Of a stretch of 64,000 nucleotides of DNA, positions 1 through 10,695 are shown one piece after another (the stretch's first letter is position 1; every line of letters starts with the position of its first letter). The position numbers were made by a program, and so were the translations under genes. Below the pieces are notes generated by a model. That model was given only the letters and a program-made list of their open reading frames with translations, had not been told where the DNA came from and made no database searches. Origin of the DNA: Carya illinoinensis (lineage: Eukaryota; Streptophyta; Magnoliopsida; Fagales; Juglandaceae); assembly GCF_018687715.1 (NCBI RefSeq), contig NC_056760.1:9350001-9414000 (forward strand). Direction: 5' to 3'.

Positions 1-214
1 TTTTGGGCACTTGTTAGGATGGCTCTTTCTTATCTATACATAGTAAGGTTTTCTGCACATATTGTGTTTGGGTTGTTCTCAACGTTCAAGCTTATAAAAA
101 CAAAAAAAAAAAACACCAACCCACCTTTTAATATCACATTTTTGTTTTATATATTCTTATCCTCTATAAGGTTTGAGAATTATCTTTCTAAACTTGATTC
201 TTGTACTATGTCAG

Positions 215-1386
215 ATGAGATTCAAAGAAAGGGCAAAACGCAAAAAGTTCACTACTCCGGTGCCATCCGAGCACTCTTCAAGTGAGGATGTCCCATCACT
301 TGAACCCTTGCAATTAGGCGACACTTCTGCCCCTCCTCCATCTCCATCACCATCGGTGCCTGTGCCCACAGAAGCACCTATTGATCGCTTCACCTCCATT
401 GAAGCCGAAAATGCCTATAGAAATACCTTTTCCAAGAGACCCGTCTTGGGTGAGCGGGAGGTAAGCATCCATGACTTTCCTTCGGATGACTTCCAAATTA
501 TCCGCCAAATATTCATTGAAAGAGGTTGGGAGAAGCTCACTCATGCCCTTCCTACACCTTGTGTTGAGGTGGTCCGGGAATTTTATTCAAATATAGCCCA
601 CTTCAATTTAGATGATCATAGCATCATCTCTACTATTCGTGGGATTCAGATTGAGGTATCTCCTGCTATTCTCCGTAATCTATTTACTCTTCCTGAGGTT
701 GAATCCCCTCTATATCCATATAAGGGCATGGGAGCCCCAACCAAGACTGCAATGCGCAATCTATTTGTTGGTGTCACTGGCCCCAAATGGACTGCCAAGA
801 CACACAGACTGCCCCTTCACAATATGCTTCCTCCGTATCGGCTTCTGGCCAAAATTGTCTTGACCAATCTCTGGCCCATTAGTCGTCACACTGAAATTTC
901 TCTAGAAAGAGCTTATTTTATGTATGCTCTTGCTACTGGTGTGTCTATTGATTTTCCACGACATGTCATTGATATTATTCATCGCTCACATGTGGAAAAA
1001 GAGTTAAATCTCCCCTTTGGAAGTCTAATTACAAAATTGGCCATGATTGCAAAAGTGCCCCTTCGAGCGAATGAACCCACCATGAAGCTGCCAGGGCCTA
1101 TTTCTGCCTTAACCGTGGTTAAATCAGCAGCTGTCATCACCAAGAAGCGCCCCCTCACTACTGAGTCAGCATCCTCTCCACCTCTCAACTTCTTGAGCAA
1201 ATCTCCTTGTTATCTCAGAAGATGGATAGCTTCACAGCTAAGTGGGAAGCCAGTCAGTCCAAGTTGGAGCAACAATTGGCTGCAGTACGCTCTGATTGTG
1301 TACAAGCAAATGATCGACTAGTTCAACTGTCCTTGGATGTCCAACACATTATGGCAAGCGTAGCAGATTCTGACGAGGATGTATAG
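215..1386 (+). pseudogene. Plant transposon-domain protein (Transposase_32/PMD-like) with a late frameshift
   Basis: A long ORF is open from 173. The Met at 215, followed by a basic RFKERAKRKK stretch, is the more plausible start. A Pro/Ser-rich linker (about residues 25-65) precedes a globular region containing FTSIEAENAYRN and ISLERAYFMYALATG. This resembles the 'putative plant transposon protein' domain common in retroelement-associated ORFs (family recognised by eye; function not established). The open frame stops at 1321, but from about 1185 another frame encodes a heptad-rich tail (LEQISLLSQKMDSFTAKWEA...) ending at TAG 1384-1386. A one-step frameshift has therefore replaced a coiled-coil C-terminus of about 65 residues. 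It was probably a nucleic-acid-binding or gag-like protein of the surrounding element. Confidence 0.6.
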
Positions 1387-1410
1387 CCCTCCATGGCTGA
1401 TTGTTGACAA

Positions 1411-1463
1411 AAAGGGGGAGAAACGTTTGAGGGGGAGCAACAACATCTAAGGGGGAGTACATT
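1411..1463 (+). other. Repeated G-rich polypurine tracts
   Basis: Three AGGGGGAG-type tracts (1413-1421, 1430-1438, 1450-1458) follow the ORF stop within 80 bp. Such tracts typically lie between the last ORF and the 3' LTR of plant LTR elements. The tract that directly abuts the LTR is the separate AAAGGGAGAGAT at 1661-1672. Confidence 0.5.
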
Positions 1464-1672
1464 TGAAAAACTTATCATGTTATTTTTTTTTAGGACTGTA
1501 ATGCAGATACAATTGGGCATGTATTTTGATTAAGCTAACTGACCATTCTGGTTTTATTAAATCACAACTCTTTATAATATTCTATACTTTTTGTGATTTG
1601 ATAGTTGACATATTTTCAGGAAATCTACATTCATCAAACTGGTTTCGTCATCAATCCGCCAAAGGGAGAGAT

Positions 1673-2545
1673 TGTAAAGGAAAAAAAGTTGGCTAGGATT
1701 AGATGAGTAAATGATAAGGCTTATCTTATCATTTTATTTATTATTGTTGGATGAATGTAAAAATAATTATTGATTTATGTTTAAACAATGTTGAGTCTAT
1801 CTAGAAATATTAGGAGTTGTTTAGATAAGTTCCTGAAGTCAAAATCGAGTTCTGTTAGCAGTACACTTATCCAGAAGAAATCGGAACAGAATTCAATCTA
1901 TATCAGAAGAAGTTATCCCGAAGTGTTAGCAGTCCGTCGGGACGCGTTTTCGCGTCTGTTGCTAACCGTCAGCAGAGTCCTACTGCAACTAGAATTTTTT
2001 TCAGATCTTCTATTTAAAGGGGACTCGGTTTTGTATCTCCTCAAGGACTTCAAGCCACGAATTTTACAGAGGATATTCTGTGTGTTTATGAGAGAAAATT
2101 CACTTGAGAATTTTCATGGGATTTTACATATCTTCTTGAGTGTGATCGTGCTTTGAGTGGGAAACAACATCGATTGAGTTTCAGCCTTTGGAGTTCCAGA
2201 AGGGAGGTCAACATTTGAAGATCGCCAGAGGTTCTGGCTGCTACTGTGGTAGAAGACAAACGGGTCGTTTGTCTAGGCAAGTAAGAGAGTCGAATTGCAA
2301 AGGTTTTGTAATTGATTATTACTTGTAATTGTTCTTCAAATAATGAGATTGACTTTCCTGGATTTGGCTGCCCCGTAGGGTTTTTCCTTTAAAGAGTTCT
2401 TTAAAGGGTTTCCCTTCGTAACCAATCGTTGTGTCTTGCAAGTTTGATTATTTATTTTAAAGTATTTGATTCATTTCATAATCTTTATAATTGAGATCTA
2501 ACTAATTTGTTCAAGGAAATTGGTAGACAATTTCGTGGTTTTACA
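1673..2545 (+). repeat. 3' LTR (about 873 bp) of the left-edge element
   Basis: The segment starts TG directly after a purine tract and ends ...TTTTACA. A TATA-like TATTTAAAGG lies near 2010 within a U3-like region, with T-rich termination-type sequence near 2300-2480. No coding sequence is seen. The alternative 3' limit is 2565. Confidence 0.55.
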
Positions 2546-3244
2546 GGGGTACATTGGGAATTTCAAGCTTGTACGGACTCGTCGTATTTCTACCTTCACT
2601 ATACAGTCATTTCATTCCCTTTCTCTTTGTATTTTTTTTTTTATAAATATTATGTATTTATACTCAATCAAATTACGTTATTTACTCACAATTAATTGCT
2701 AAACATTGTTGCAAATGACAAGGGAAAATAATTCGTATGCAATTGCCAAAACCCAACCCCAATTGGCAATTAGTTCGTCTACACATGATATGTGATTAAT
2801 TACCATGGAAGTTCATCAATGGAATATGTAAAATTATTCAACGAATGCAGGTACTGACAGATCCTTTTCTTTCTCTCTTCCTATTGGCATCATGTTGAAA
2901 GTCTCATTTCTATTGGAGAACACCAACTTCATTTTGAAATAAGAACTACCATTGTTTATTTTACATAGATACATGAATATCATGTTAGAAATTCCTCCAC
3001 ATGATACGCAAACTTTTGCACCCATTTCCTATTTCGCAGAAATTATGAAAACTTTTTCAGTTAGACGTACGGAAAAAGGGAAAAGGAAATCTTGCCAGTG
3101 TTCAACGAGGAGAAAGACTGGAAACATTAAGCCCATTTACATAAGAATTCTAACGGGAAAAGGATCAACCTGCTGAACGATTCTACCCATAGCGTGCAAG
3201 TGCAGGCTCATGTACTACAACGTATAGAACAGCTAAAACTGAGA

Positions 3245-3412
3245 GTGGTATCCAAATATAATCGCATATTAATCTGCATATCAATACTGATATATTTATA
3301 TTTAAAATTTAAAATGATATTATTTTTAATAAAATTTATTTTTTGACTAATCATATTAGATTGTTGTACATATTAATACACAATTATACTTACAATTACA
3401 TTTTTTCAATAT
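3245..3412. mobile_element. MULE-type MITE, copy 1 (degenerate)
   Basis: The sequence matches the two clearer copies at 44471-44640 and 62218-62373: a TTAATCTGCATATCAATACTGAT-like left arm, a shared AAAATTTAAA core with a run of TTTTTAATAAAAT, and a right arm ending in an ACAATTACATTTTTTC-like sequence. Ends and TSD are too decayed here to fix exactly. It lies between the last-exon and TM-exon remnants of CRK-A. Confidence 0.6.
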
Positions 3413-3780
3413 AAAAAGTCTTCCATCTAGCCCCTGGTTATGGACAAAAAGATCAACTGCCTTAAAACTTCATTTAGTTTAATCATTAATTTTTCAGATG
3501 ATCAGCTCTGATAGACTATAACGTCCTGGCTATCAAGTCTCAAGTCAAGTTCTTTCTGAGACATGATGGTTATATGATTACGGACAAAATTTAGGTTAGA
3601 ATATGAATTATTCAAGTCTCCCCTCTGGTTATATAATAATTAGTTAGTAATAATTAAAGTGATCGTTGATATAATTAACATAATTCGGACTATACTATAA
3701 GATTTAATTTTGGATTAGTGTGGTGTCCTCAACTATACAAACAACTGAAAAAAAAAATAGAAATGATAGATACATATTAA

Positions 3781-3973
3781 TGTAATAAACTAACTTGTAT
3801 TATATGACCATATTTAACCGTCATAATTGACTAGATCTTAATCGTCAATTATGACTTTTGTACTCTATATATATGGGGATATTTTTAGGTTCATGAATCA
3901 ATAACAAGAACCTCTCTCTCATTCTCTCTCTGTCTTAAGCTTTTCTTCTCTCTCTTTCAATTAGTTTACAATA
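3781..3973 (+). repeat. Copia-1 5' LTR (193 bp)
   Basis: It starts TGTAATAAAC and ends TTTACAATA; the mate at 8311-8503 has the same length. A TATA-like TATATATATGG lies near 3866-3876, and the 3' third is CT-rich. Both Copia LTR families here end in AATA rather than CA. Confidence 0.9.
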
Positions 3974-3974
3974 A

Positions 3975-3988
3975 GTTATCAGCATGAA
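3975..3988 (+). promoter_or_regulatory. Probable primer-binding site of Copia-1
   Basis: GTTATCAGCATGA begins just after the 5' LTR. The same motif, GTTATCAGCACGA, occupies the same position in Copia-2 (50475-50487). The shared position suggests a tRNA primer-binding site; the tRNA is not identified. Confidence 0.5.
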
Positions 3989-4228
3989 GGTTCTGACGAT
4001 TTTGAAGTTAGTAGTCTTATACTTCAAGTAAGTTTTTCAATATATTATTTGCAATCTCCAAGGTGAGTATTAAAGATTATATTCATTATTATTACTTGAT
4101 AAAATTTTATATTTATTCACATAGTTTACATCTCAGTTATATCTGTGGTAAATTTTTATTCACATAGTTTATATACAAGTTCTATTTACTTTTTATACTT
4201 GTTATGAATTATTGATAATAAGATTCAT

Positions 4229-4626
4229 CTTGGAATAGAAATTGAGCATCCCTGAAAGATCGCCCTAAACCAATAATTTTATTGGGTATCTCATATTAAG
4301 TTTAATCTTGGAATAGAAATTGAGCATCCGAGCATCCCTGAAAGATTGCCCTAAACCAATAATTTTATTGGGTATCTCATATTAAGTTTAATTTTGGAAT
4401 AGAAATTGAGCATCCCTGAAGGATCGCTCTAAACCAATAATTTTATTGGATATCTCATATTAAGTTTTATCTTTGAATAAAAATAGAGCATCCTTGAAGG
4501 ATCGATCTAAACCAATAATTTTATTGAGTATCTCATATTAAGATTTATCTTGGAATAGAAATTGAGTATTCCTGAAGGATCTCTTTAAACCAATAATTTT
4601 ATTGAGTATCTCATAATAAAAGATCT
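4229..4626 (+). repeat. 78-bp tandem repeat array in Copia-1 (5 units)
   Basis: Unit starts at 4229, 4307, 4393, 4471 and 4549 give a 78-bp period, with one 86-bp unit caused by an 8-bp duplication of GAGCATCC. Each unit contains CCAATAATTTTATTG and TATCTCATATTAAG. It lies where the leader/gag region should be and has no counterpart in Copia-2. Confidence 0.85.
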
Positions 4627-6799
4627 ATTGATTTTGTGAGATAGTTTAAATGAGTGATACGTGTACCAAAAGCTCATTATGATTAATGCACCTGAAGTTG
4701 CATAATTGAAATTGTGTAGAGAAAAGTCACTAAAAAATATATGTTTAAAATGAATGCCTCGAATGTGTTCCTGAAGTAGCAATATCGAGTGTAAAAGTTC
4801 ATAATATATTCTAAATTTATATCTGGCATTCTAGTGGCTAAGCAAAATAATGAGTTTTTATTAAGAAATCATTAGTCATGTCCTAATAGTTCCATATCAT
4901 TCCCTGAAGTGAATGATATTGGATTTATATCATTTTATTCCCTGAAGTGAAGAGAATGATACATTTTATTCAAAGAAACTAAGAGATTGAATGTGTTAAT
5001 AAATATCTTTATAGTAATTCTATGATTTCAGGCCAGAAGCTCGCATTGAAAAAACTACCAGCTTTCTCTTTGAGAAGATATTATACAACTATTGAATCAA
5101 ATATTATGATGCATCAAAAGTGATATGATTCAAAATATTTGTATATTTTTCATGATTATCTTGATTATCCGAAATCAATTACGATAAGTCGAATAAATTT
5201 TCATATGGACGTCCATAAAAGAACCAGAAGATTCTTTTACTATAAAGTCTTCCCACCAGGAGTGGAAAGAAAAATTTGCTAAAAGCAAATAAAATGAAAT
5301 AATTCGACGTTATCTTGATTATTATAGATGAACTGGAAGTTCAAATGATAATTAAATTATGGATGCAATAAGATAAAAATGTCTTATATTCTAGCTGCTA
5401 AAATTCCAGCAAGAATTGAAGTCCCTGTAGGACAATTAAGAAATTTAATAGTCTAATGAACATAAGACATGTCTAAAAACATGTGAGACCTATTGATACA
5501 AAAGATAAACCATCTTGAAAGAGAAAAGCACAAATAATTTGGTGCTCCTGAAGAGGCTGTACCCACAAAATAAGGAATAAGATCCATCCAAGTTTTCTAT
5601 ATAAAATTCTCCCATATAAACTCCTGAAGAGTATAAACCTCCTGAAGAGTACCTCCTGAAGAGATTTTTCATGAAATGTCTTCCCTTGAAGAGAGACAGA
5701 TACCTGAAAATAACGAGATCTCGATGCATTTCATGAATATTGGAGAAATTCTGGATAGAAATAAAACTGTTGTCGACAACGTATTTTCATATAAGATGGC
5801 AATTGACATTACTAGAAGTAATGAAGAAAGTGAATCAAGAACCGTCGAAGAATACCGACGTAAAAATATTGGCCAAAATTTGAAAGAAACAATTCCTGCA
5901 GAATTGATATCACTAGTAAAATATGATGCATAGAGACTTGTAGTCCAAACATATAAAAAGGTGATGTTTGCTGAATATCAGTGGGTATTTATATAAAAGA
6001 AATGAAAATATGATATATAAATCACGAGTCAGTTTCTCGCAGACAATTCCTGCAGAATTGATATCATTAGTAAAATGTGATACATATGGATTCGTAGTCC
6101 AAACACTTAAAGAAGTGATGCTTGTTGAATATTAGTATATATTTATATAAATGATATAAAATGCCTGAAATTTCTAATTTGAAAATGTGATATATAAATC
6201 ACAAGTCGATTTCTCGCAGAAACAATATTGATATGCTTTTAAAGTGGTTGAAATTATATTGAGATTTTTATTAACTTGAAAGTTACCAAAAGTTTGGATA
6301 TGCATGATTAACTGCATATTTATATGGATCATTGGAGCATGGCATATATATGAAAATCCCTGAAGGATATAAAATGCCTGAAACTTCTAATCTGAATACA
6401 TCCAGAAATATGTATTATAGCAAATTTCAAAAATCCTTATATGATCTAAAACAATCCAAACACACGTGGAACAAGCTATTTTCAATATCTATATTAACTT
6501 ATTGCAGTTTATATAAATGATTTAAATGTCATTAAGGCTCCAGAAGAGCTCATGAAAACTGTACATATTTGAAATATAAATCTGAAACCCTTGCGTCTTC
6601 AAGGGGGAGATGAATGAAATTATTAGTTCTGAAATACCATTTCTTAAATACAATTTGTAAGACGGATTCATATTATGATTTTGTAAGAAGTATGCATTAT
6701 TAAAAGAGAAATAAAATGGAGCACACAGAATATCTACCAGAAGATAAAAATACAAATATAAATATTTGTGAAATATTAGTTCATTATTTCGAAACAAAA

Positions 6800-7227
6800 T
6801 TACAGAAATTTAAGGCTCTTCGCCTCATTCTTTAAACGCTTTTGTTCTTCAAGAATTTGCATAGCATCCTTATTTAAAGGAGTGGGCAATCGAAAAGAAA
6901 ATTTAAGCAAAAATTTTAAATTCATATTCTCTTACTTGTTACTTCTATCTTCATGTTGGACTCCAGAAGAAGTCGTTGAAGGATAGAAATATTCTCGTAG
7001 AGTTTGTCAACCTCACAAGTTTTGGATTGTAGTCGCTGAGAAAATGCGACAATGCTTGATGAGTATCGGGTACTGAGACTCACAAGCTCGTAGATAGCTT
7101 CATTATCTGACTTATTAATCAGATCATTATTGTATTGCATTATAGCACCTACGGAAGAAGCAGAAATAACTGCTGAACGAGGTGCAGAATACCTGATATA
7201 TTGGTCATGAGAAGATTGCTTAGCCAT
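6800..7227 (-). pseudogene. Antisense small coiled-coil ORF carried inside Copia-1
   Basis: On the strand opposite to pol, an ORF starts at ATG 7227 (MAKQSSHDQYIRYSAP...) and is open for 101 codons to 6922. After a single frameshift near 6925 it continues to TAA at 6800-6802, giving about 142 residues in all. The middle and C-terminus are heptad-rich (LQSKTCEVDKLYENISILQ; ILEEQKRLKNEAKSLKFL), suggesting a coiled coil. Upstream on its own strand are a TATA-like CTCTATAAAAG near 7358-7368 and a 26-bp repeat in three copies (about 7228-7305). I do not recognise the family. Additional antisense ORFs are known in some plant LTR elements; a captured host or pararetroviral gene is an alternative. 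Confidence 0.5.
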
Positions 7228-7357
7228 TGCAGAGTAAGAACGCAGAAAGAGATTGCAGAGTAAGAATGCAGAAAGAGATTGCAGAGTAAGAATACAGACT
7301 AATTACAGAAAAATGAAGAAGATGAGATGTGAATGAAGATGAGCTGAATATTTCTTT

Positions 7358-7368
7358 TATAGAGAAAA
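7358..7368 (-). promoter_or_regulatory. TATA-like box of the antisense unit
   Basis: On the minus strand the sequence reads CTCTATAAAAG, about 130-140 bp before the ATG at 7227, followed by a CT-rich leader. The position fits a core promoter for the antisense ORF; this is inferred from sequence only. Confidence 0.4.
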
Positions 7369-8310
7369 TTACAACAAAGCATCTCTATTGTTTCACTGCA
7401 TCTTTTGTGAAGCATCTTTCTACAAGAGATAAAAGATGTAGTATTATAACCCTGCAGCGCCTGACAGCTATAGAAGAGTTATAAAAACCTACGGTGCTTG
7501 TCTGGTCTAAAAAGATGGCCACTGTTTTTGTTGAAAAATGAGGTTAGCGGCTTAATTTTGATGAATTCTCCACTAACTATATTATTTACAAGAACTCCAG
7601 AAGAGCACAACTCCAGAAGAGTAGTGAATTTAATGATCTTGAGTCAATATGGTGAATTTCACTATAAAGTCTTGAAACACTTTTATATAGACAAAGCTCA
7701 TCCCCTGAGTACTCTAATGGTTGCTCGATCATTTGATGAGCTGAAAGATCCATTTCGTCATTATAAAGATAATGAAGAAATTCTTGGTCCTAAAGTACCT
7801 TATCTCAGTGCAATTGAAGCCCTGAATATGTGATAATTTTATTAACATGGATCAAGTCCACAATTAGTTAGATATACGGATACAGGTTATTTTTCAGATC
7901 CACATAAAAAGATCATTGCAATTCATGATGAAAAATATGAAATTGATGTCAAGCAGATACGGTCAAGTGATAATTTGGTAAATTTATTCACTAAAATATT
8001 ACCAACTGCAACATTTAAAAAGATTATGCAGAACATTGGAATGTGAAGACTTGAAGACCTATTATCATGCACTTTTCAGGAGAAGTAATGTCTTAAAGAC
8101 TTGTGCTGATTGTACTCTTTTTCCTTCGTTAAGGTTTTATCCCACTGGGTTTTCCTTTGTAAGGTTTTAATGAGATAATCCTAAAGCACTTGGCGGTACA
8201 CATGAATACTGTACTCTTTTTCCTTCGCCACTAGTTTTTTCCCACAGGGTTGTTCTTTGGCAAGATTTTAACGAGGCATATTATTTAAATATGGTCATCT
8301 AAATGAGGAG

Positions 8311-8503
8311 TGTTATAAACCAACTTGTATTATATGACCAAATTTAGCCGTCATAATTGACTAGATCTTAGTCATCAATAAGACTTTTGTACTCCTATAT
8401 ATATAGGGATATTTCTAGGTTCATGAATCAATAACAAGAACCTCTCTCATTCTCTCTCTTTGTCTTGAGCTTTTCTTCTCTCTCTTTCAATTAGTTTACA
8501 ATA
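8311..8503 (+). repeat. Copia-1 3' LTR (193 bp)
   Basis: It starts TGTTATAAAC after a degraded purine tract (AAATGAGGAG) and ends TTTACAATA, followed by TSD ATTAA. It differs from the 5' LTR by scattered substitutions and small indels, consistent with an old insertion. Confidence 0.9.
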
Positions 8504-8700
8504 ATTAACTAATTTTACCATTATATTTTAAATGAATAGTATTTAGGTAATATTTAAAATTTAAATCAGATTAAAATTTTTAGAAAATATTGATTTTGAT
8601 AAGACAATGCTATCAAATTGATTGATTATAAATTATACTGAGAAAGAACTATATATATATATTTTAAATAGTCGTGTTAAGCTAAGGTTACATCTCAACA

Positions 8701-9441
8701 CTGGCCTTATAACAATCGTGGCGGACCTACATGTATCTAAGGGGTCATGGCCTCCCCAAAAATTTAAAAAAAAAAAAAAAAATCAAAATATACCCTAATT
8801 ATGATTTTATAAATATAGAAAATGACCCTCTCAAAAAAATTGATAATCTCCATATGCTCTACAAAATTTTAGAAAATTTCAATATACATAGAAATGTCTC
8901 TCCAATTTTTTTACTATAATCACAAAATTTTGTATAATTTCTATTTATTATTTATTTTCAAGAGTGTGGTTTCACTAAAATTAAATTAAAACTAAGTTTA
9001 GGAAAAATAATAAACTTATTAATATGGATCCCAAAATTTTTTATTATATAATATTAGGCTTTTTAATATATAATCCAAAGTAAAAGTACAACAAAAATCA
9101 TTTAAAATAGATGATCTCTATAGAAAATAGTGAAGATGTTTTATCCTCTAGACTTTATTGAACAAGAAAAAATTTATTTAAAGTCTATATTATAGTATTA
9201 TATGATTAATGTGATATAAAAATATCTAGAGTTTACATAAAACTTAATAAACTAGCTTATATAAGGTTTACACAAGTAATTTGGCAAAAATGCTCAATAG
9301 TATTTCCATTACTACTTGTCCTAATATAATACAAAGCTGTAGCTAATTAAGGAATATACAGCTATGAATGGAAGGTGCAATACAGATTGATTATATTGAG
9401 GGAAATTCGTAACTAACAAGATTCATGGGAATTCCCTTATA
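8701..9441. other. AT-rich non-coding stretch
   Basis: No gene is visible. The left part (GTGGCGGACCTACATGTATC near 8718) resembles terminal regions of ZMYM/DUF4371-type hAT elements, so it may be the left arm of the transposon whose ORF is at 10700-12197. This is a weak inference. The rest is A/T-rich with homopolymer runs. Confidence 0.3.
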
Positions 9442-10695
9442 TCATGCAGATTCCCTTATATGACCCCTCGAAATTAAGGTTTCATCAATAACATTGATTT
9501 TGATACGTAACGGTTGGAAACAAGACCTTGCGAGGGGCTTGGTGAGTAAATCTACAAATTGATCATCTGTGTGAACATGAGCTATGCGCAATTGACCACA
9601 ACGAACAAAGTCACATACAAAGTGAAGGTCAATGGCAGTATGTTTCATCCTAGAATGCATAACTGGATTGAGACTGAGTTAAGTGGCCCCAACATTATCA
9701 CAAAGAAGCAATGGAGTTTCATAGAGCTTAAGATCAAGTTCATCAAGAAGTGATTGAATCCAAGCAATATCCGAAGCTACAGTAGCTAGTGTCCGATACT
9801 CTGCTTCTGTGGAGGAACGAGCGACTGCCTTTTACTTCCTAGTTCTCCAGCTGATGGGATTATTGCCTAGAAAAATTATGTAAGTAGTAGTGGATTTTTT
9901 ATCATCAAAATCACCCCCCAGTCAACATCAGAGAAGCACAAAGAACTATATTTGTTTAGCGTCATAGTAAAATACCAAAATGAATGGTCTGTTTGACATA
10001 TCAAAAGAGTTGTTTAACATGCTGCCAATGAGAGACAGTAGGTTTGTGCATGAACTAAGCAAAACGGTTGACGACAAAACCTATGTCTGGATGAGTAAGG
10101 GATAGGTATTGAAGAGAGCCAATGGTGCGTCTATATTTAATTTAGTGGCATCACAGCTTGGAGTGCACTAGTTAAGAAGGAGCTTGGCAGACACTGACAT
10201 AGGTGTTTGCACCTCCTTGGCACCAGTCATCTTCAACCTGGTAAGAAGATCATGAACATACCGAATCTAAGAAAGGAACAAGCCTTACTGGACTAGAATG
10301 AATTTTACCCTGAGAAAGTAATGCACTTCAATCATTTCCTTCAAAGAAAATTTATCACCCAAAGATTTGACAACATGCTGCAAAAACTGACTATTCTTGC
10401 ACGTGAAGATTGAATCATCAACATACACAGGACATAGAAAAGGATCCCATCCCTATTGTAGATGAACAAGGAGTTATAAGAATTGAAACTAAAGAACCCC
10501 AACTCTAACAAACCAAACCTCAGAGCATTGTGCCAGGTTCTAGGAGCCTGCTTGAGACCGTAGATTGATTTTTGGATAGCACAAACATGATGAGAATTAG
10601 ATTGATCAACAAAGCCAACTGGTTATTGCAAGAAGACTTGCTTGGTGAGATGACCATGAAGAAACACGTTATTGACATCAATTTGGTGTAGTGGA
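9442..10695 (-). pseudogene. Ty1/copia pol fragment (RT to RNase H), minus strand
   Basis: Reading the minus strand from 10695 down: PLHQIDVNNVFLHG-like RT motifs, IQKSIYGLKQAPRTWHN near 10560, the catalytic VYVDDSIF near 10410, KSLGDKFSLKEM, then RNase H and its tail (RMKHTAIDLHFVCDF; DDQFVDLLTKPLA) ending at 9442. Several stops and frame breaks occur. No LTRs are seen next to it, so this is a truncated relic. It belongs to a different copia lineage from Copia-1/2 (QAPRTW versus QSGRMW type). Its 5' end abuts the hAT transposase fragment. Confidence 0.8.

Larger units (their letters stand above)
1..2545 (+). mobile_element. 3' part of an LTR retrotransposon-like element, running off the left edge
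   Basis: The stretch has the order expected at the 3' end of an LTR element: an ORF with a plant transposon-type domain, G-rich purine tracts, a final purine tract AAAGGGAGAGAT at 1661-1672, then an LTR-like segment opening with TGTAAAGG at 1673. The 5' LTR and any pol genes would lie left of the window, so the TSD cannot be checked. The right border is 2545 (ending TTTTACA) or possibly 2565 (ending TTTCA). CRK-type flank begins near 2571, so the element sits in the 3' flank of the CRK-A pseudogene. Whether the complete element is autonomous cannot be judged. Confidence 0.65.
5020..8046 (+). pseudogene. Copia-1 pol remnants (integrase edge, RT, RNase H)
   Basis: Fragments align with the Copia-2 polyprotein: the GAG-pre-integrase edge near 5030-5130, the RT N-terminal linker at 5676-5933 (NEISMHFMNIGEILDRNKT), RT pieces at 6332-6520 (KIPEGYKMPE, YDLKQS) and post-RT at about 7655-7833 (KVLKHFYIDKAHPLST), then RNase H tail pieces at 7850-8046 (IRSSDNL). 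Stops and frame changes separate them. Partial duplicates of the linker occur near 5880-6170. It is not functional. Confidence 0.8.
3781..8503 (+). mobile_element. Copia-1: decayed Ty1/copia LTR retrotransposon (4723 bp)
   Basis: Two 193-bp LTRs (3781-3973 and 8311-8503) flank gag and pol remnants. The 5-bp TSD ATTAA is at 3776-3780 and 8504-8508. The flanks rejoin into the CRK-A intron, which matches the uninterrupted CRK-B intron at about 36800-37000. Protein remnants are those of Copia-2 (50072-55944), so the two belong to one lineage although their LTRs differ in length. Coding sequence is riddled with stops, frameshifts and deletions, and most of integrase is missing. Foreign segments include a 78-bp tandem array (4229-4626) and an antisense transcription unit (about 6600-7590). 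Confidence 0.9.
2571..8700 (-). pseudogene. CRK-A: gutted cysteine-rich receptor-like kinase pseudogene
   Basis: Fragments are collinear with CRK-B. The 3' flank is at 2571-3100 (matches 29012-29246 plus 33040-33380). The last exon's terminal about 37 codons lie at 3102-3212, read on the minus strand, and retain the stop and the SLSPR-type C-terminus region. The start of the transmembrane exon and its upstream intron are at 3418-3780, and more of the same intron is at 8504-8700. All kinase-core exons are missing, and a MULE-type MITE (about 3245-3412) lies at the deletion junction. A copia element (3781-8503) split the intron. No exon 1 (Gnk2 domains) is recognisable before homology ends near 8700. 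The copy is clearly non-functional; its value is as an empty-site reference for insertions in the CRK-B unit. Confidence 0.8.
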
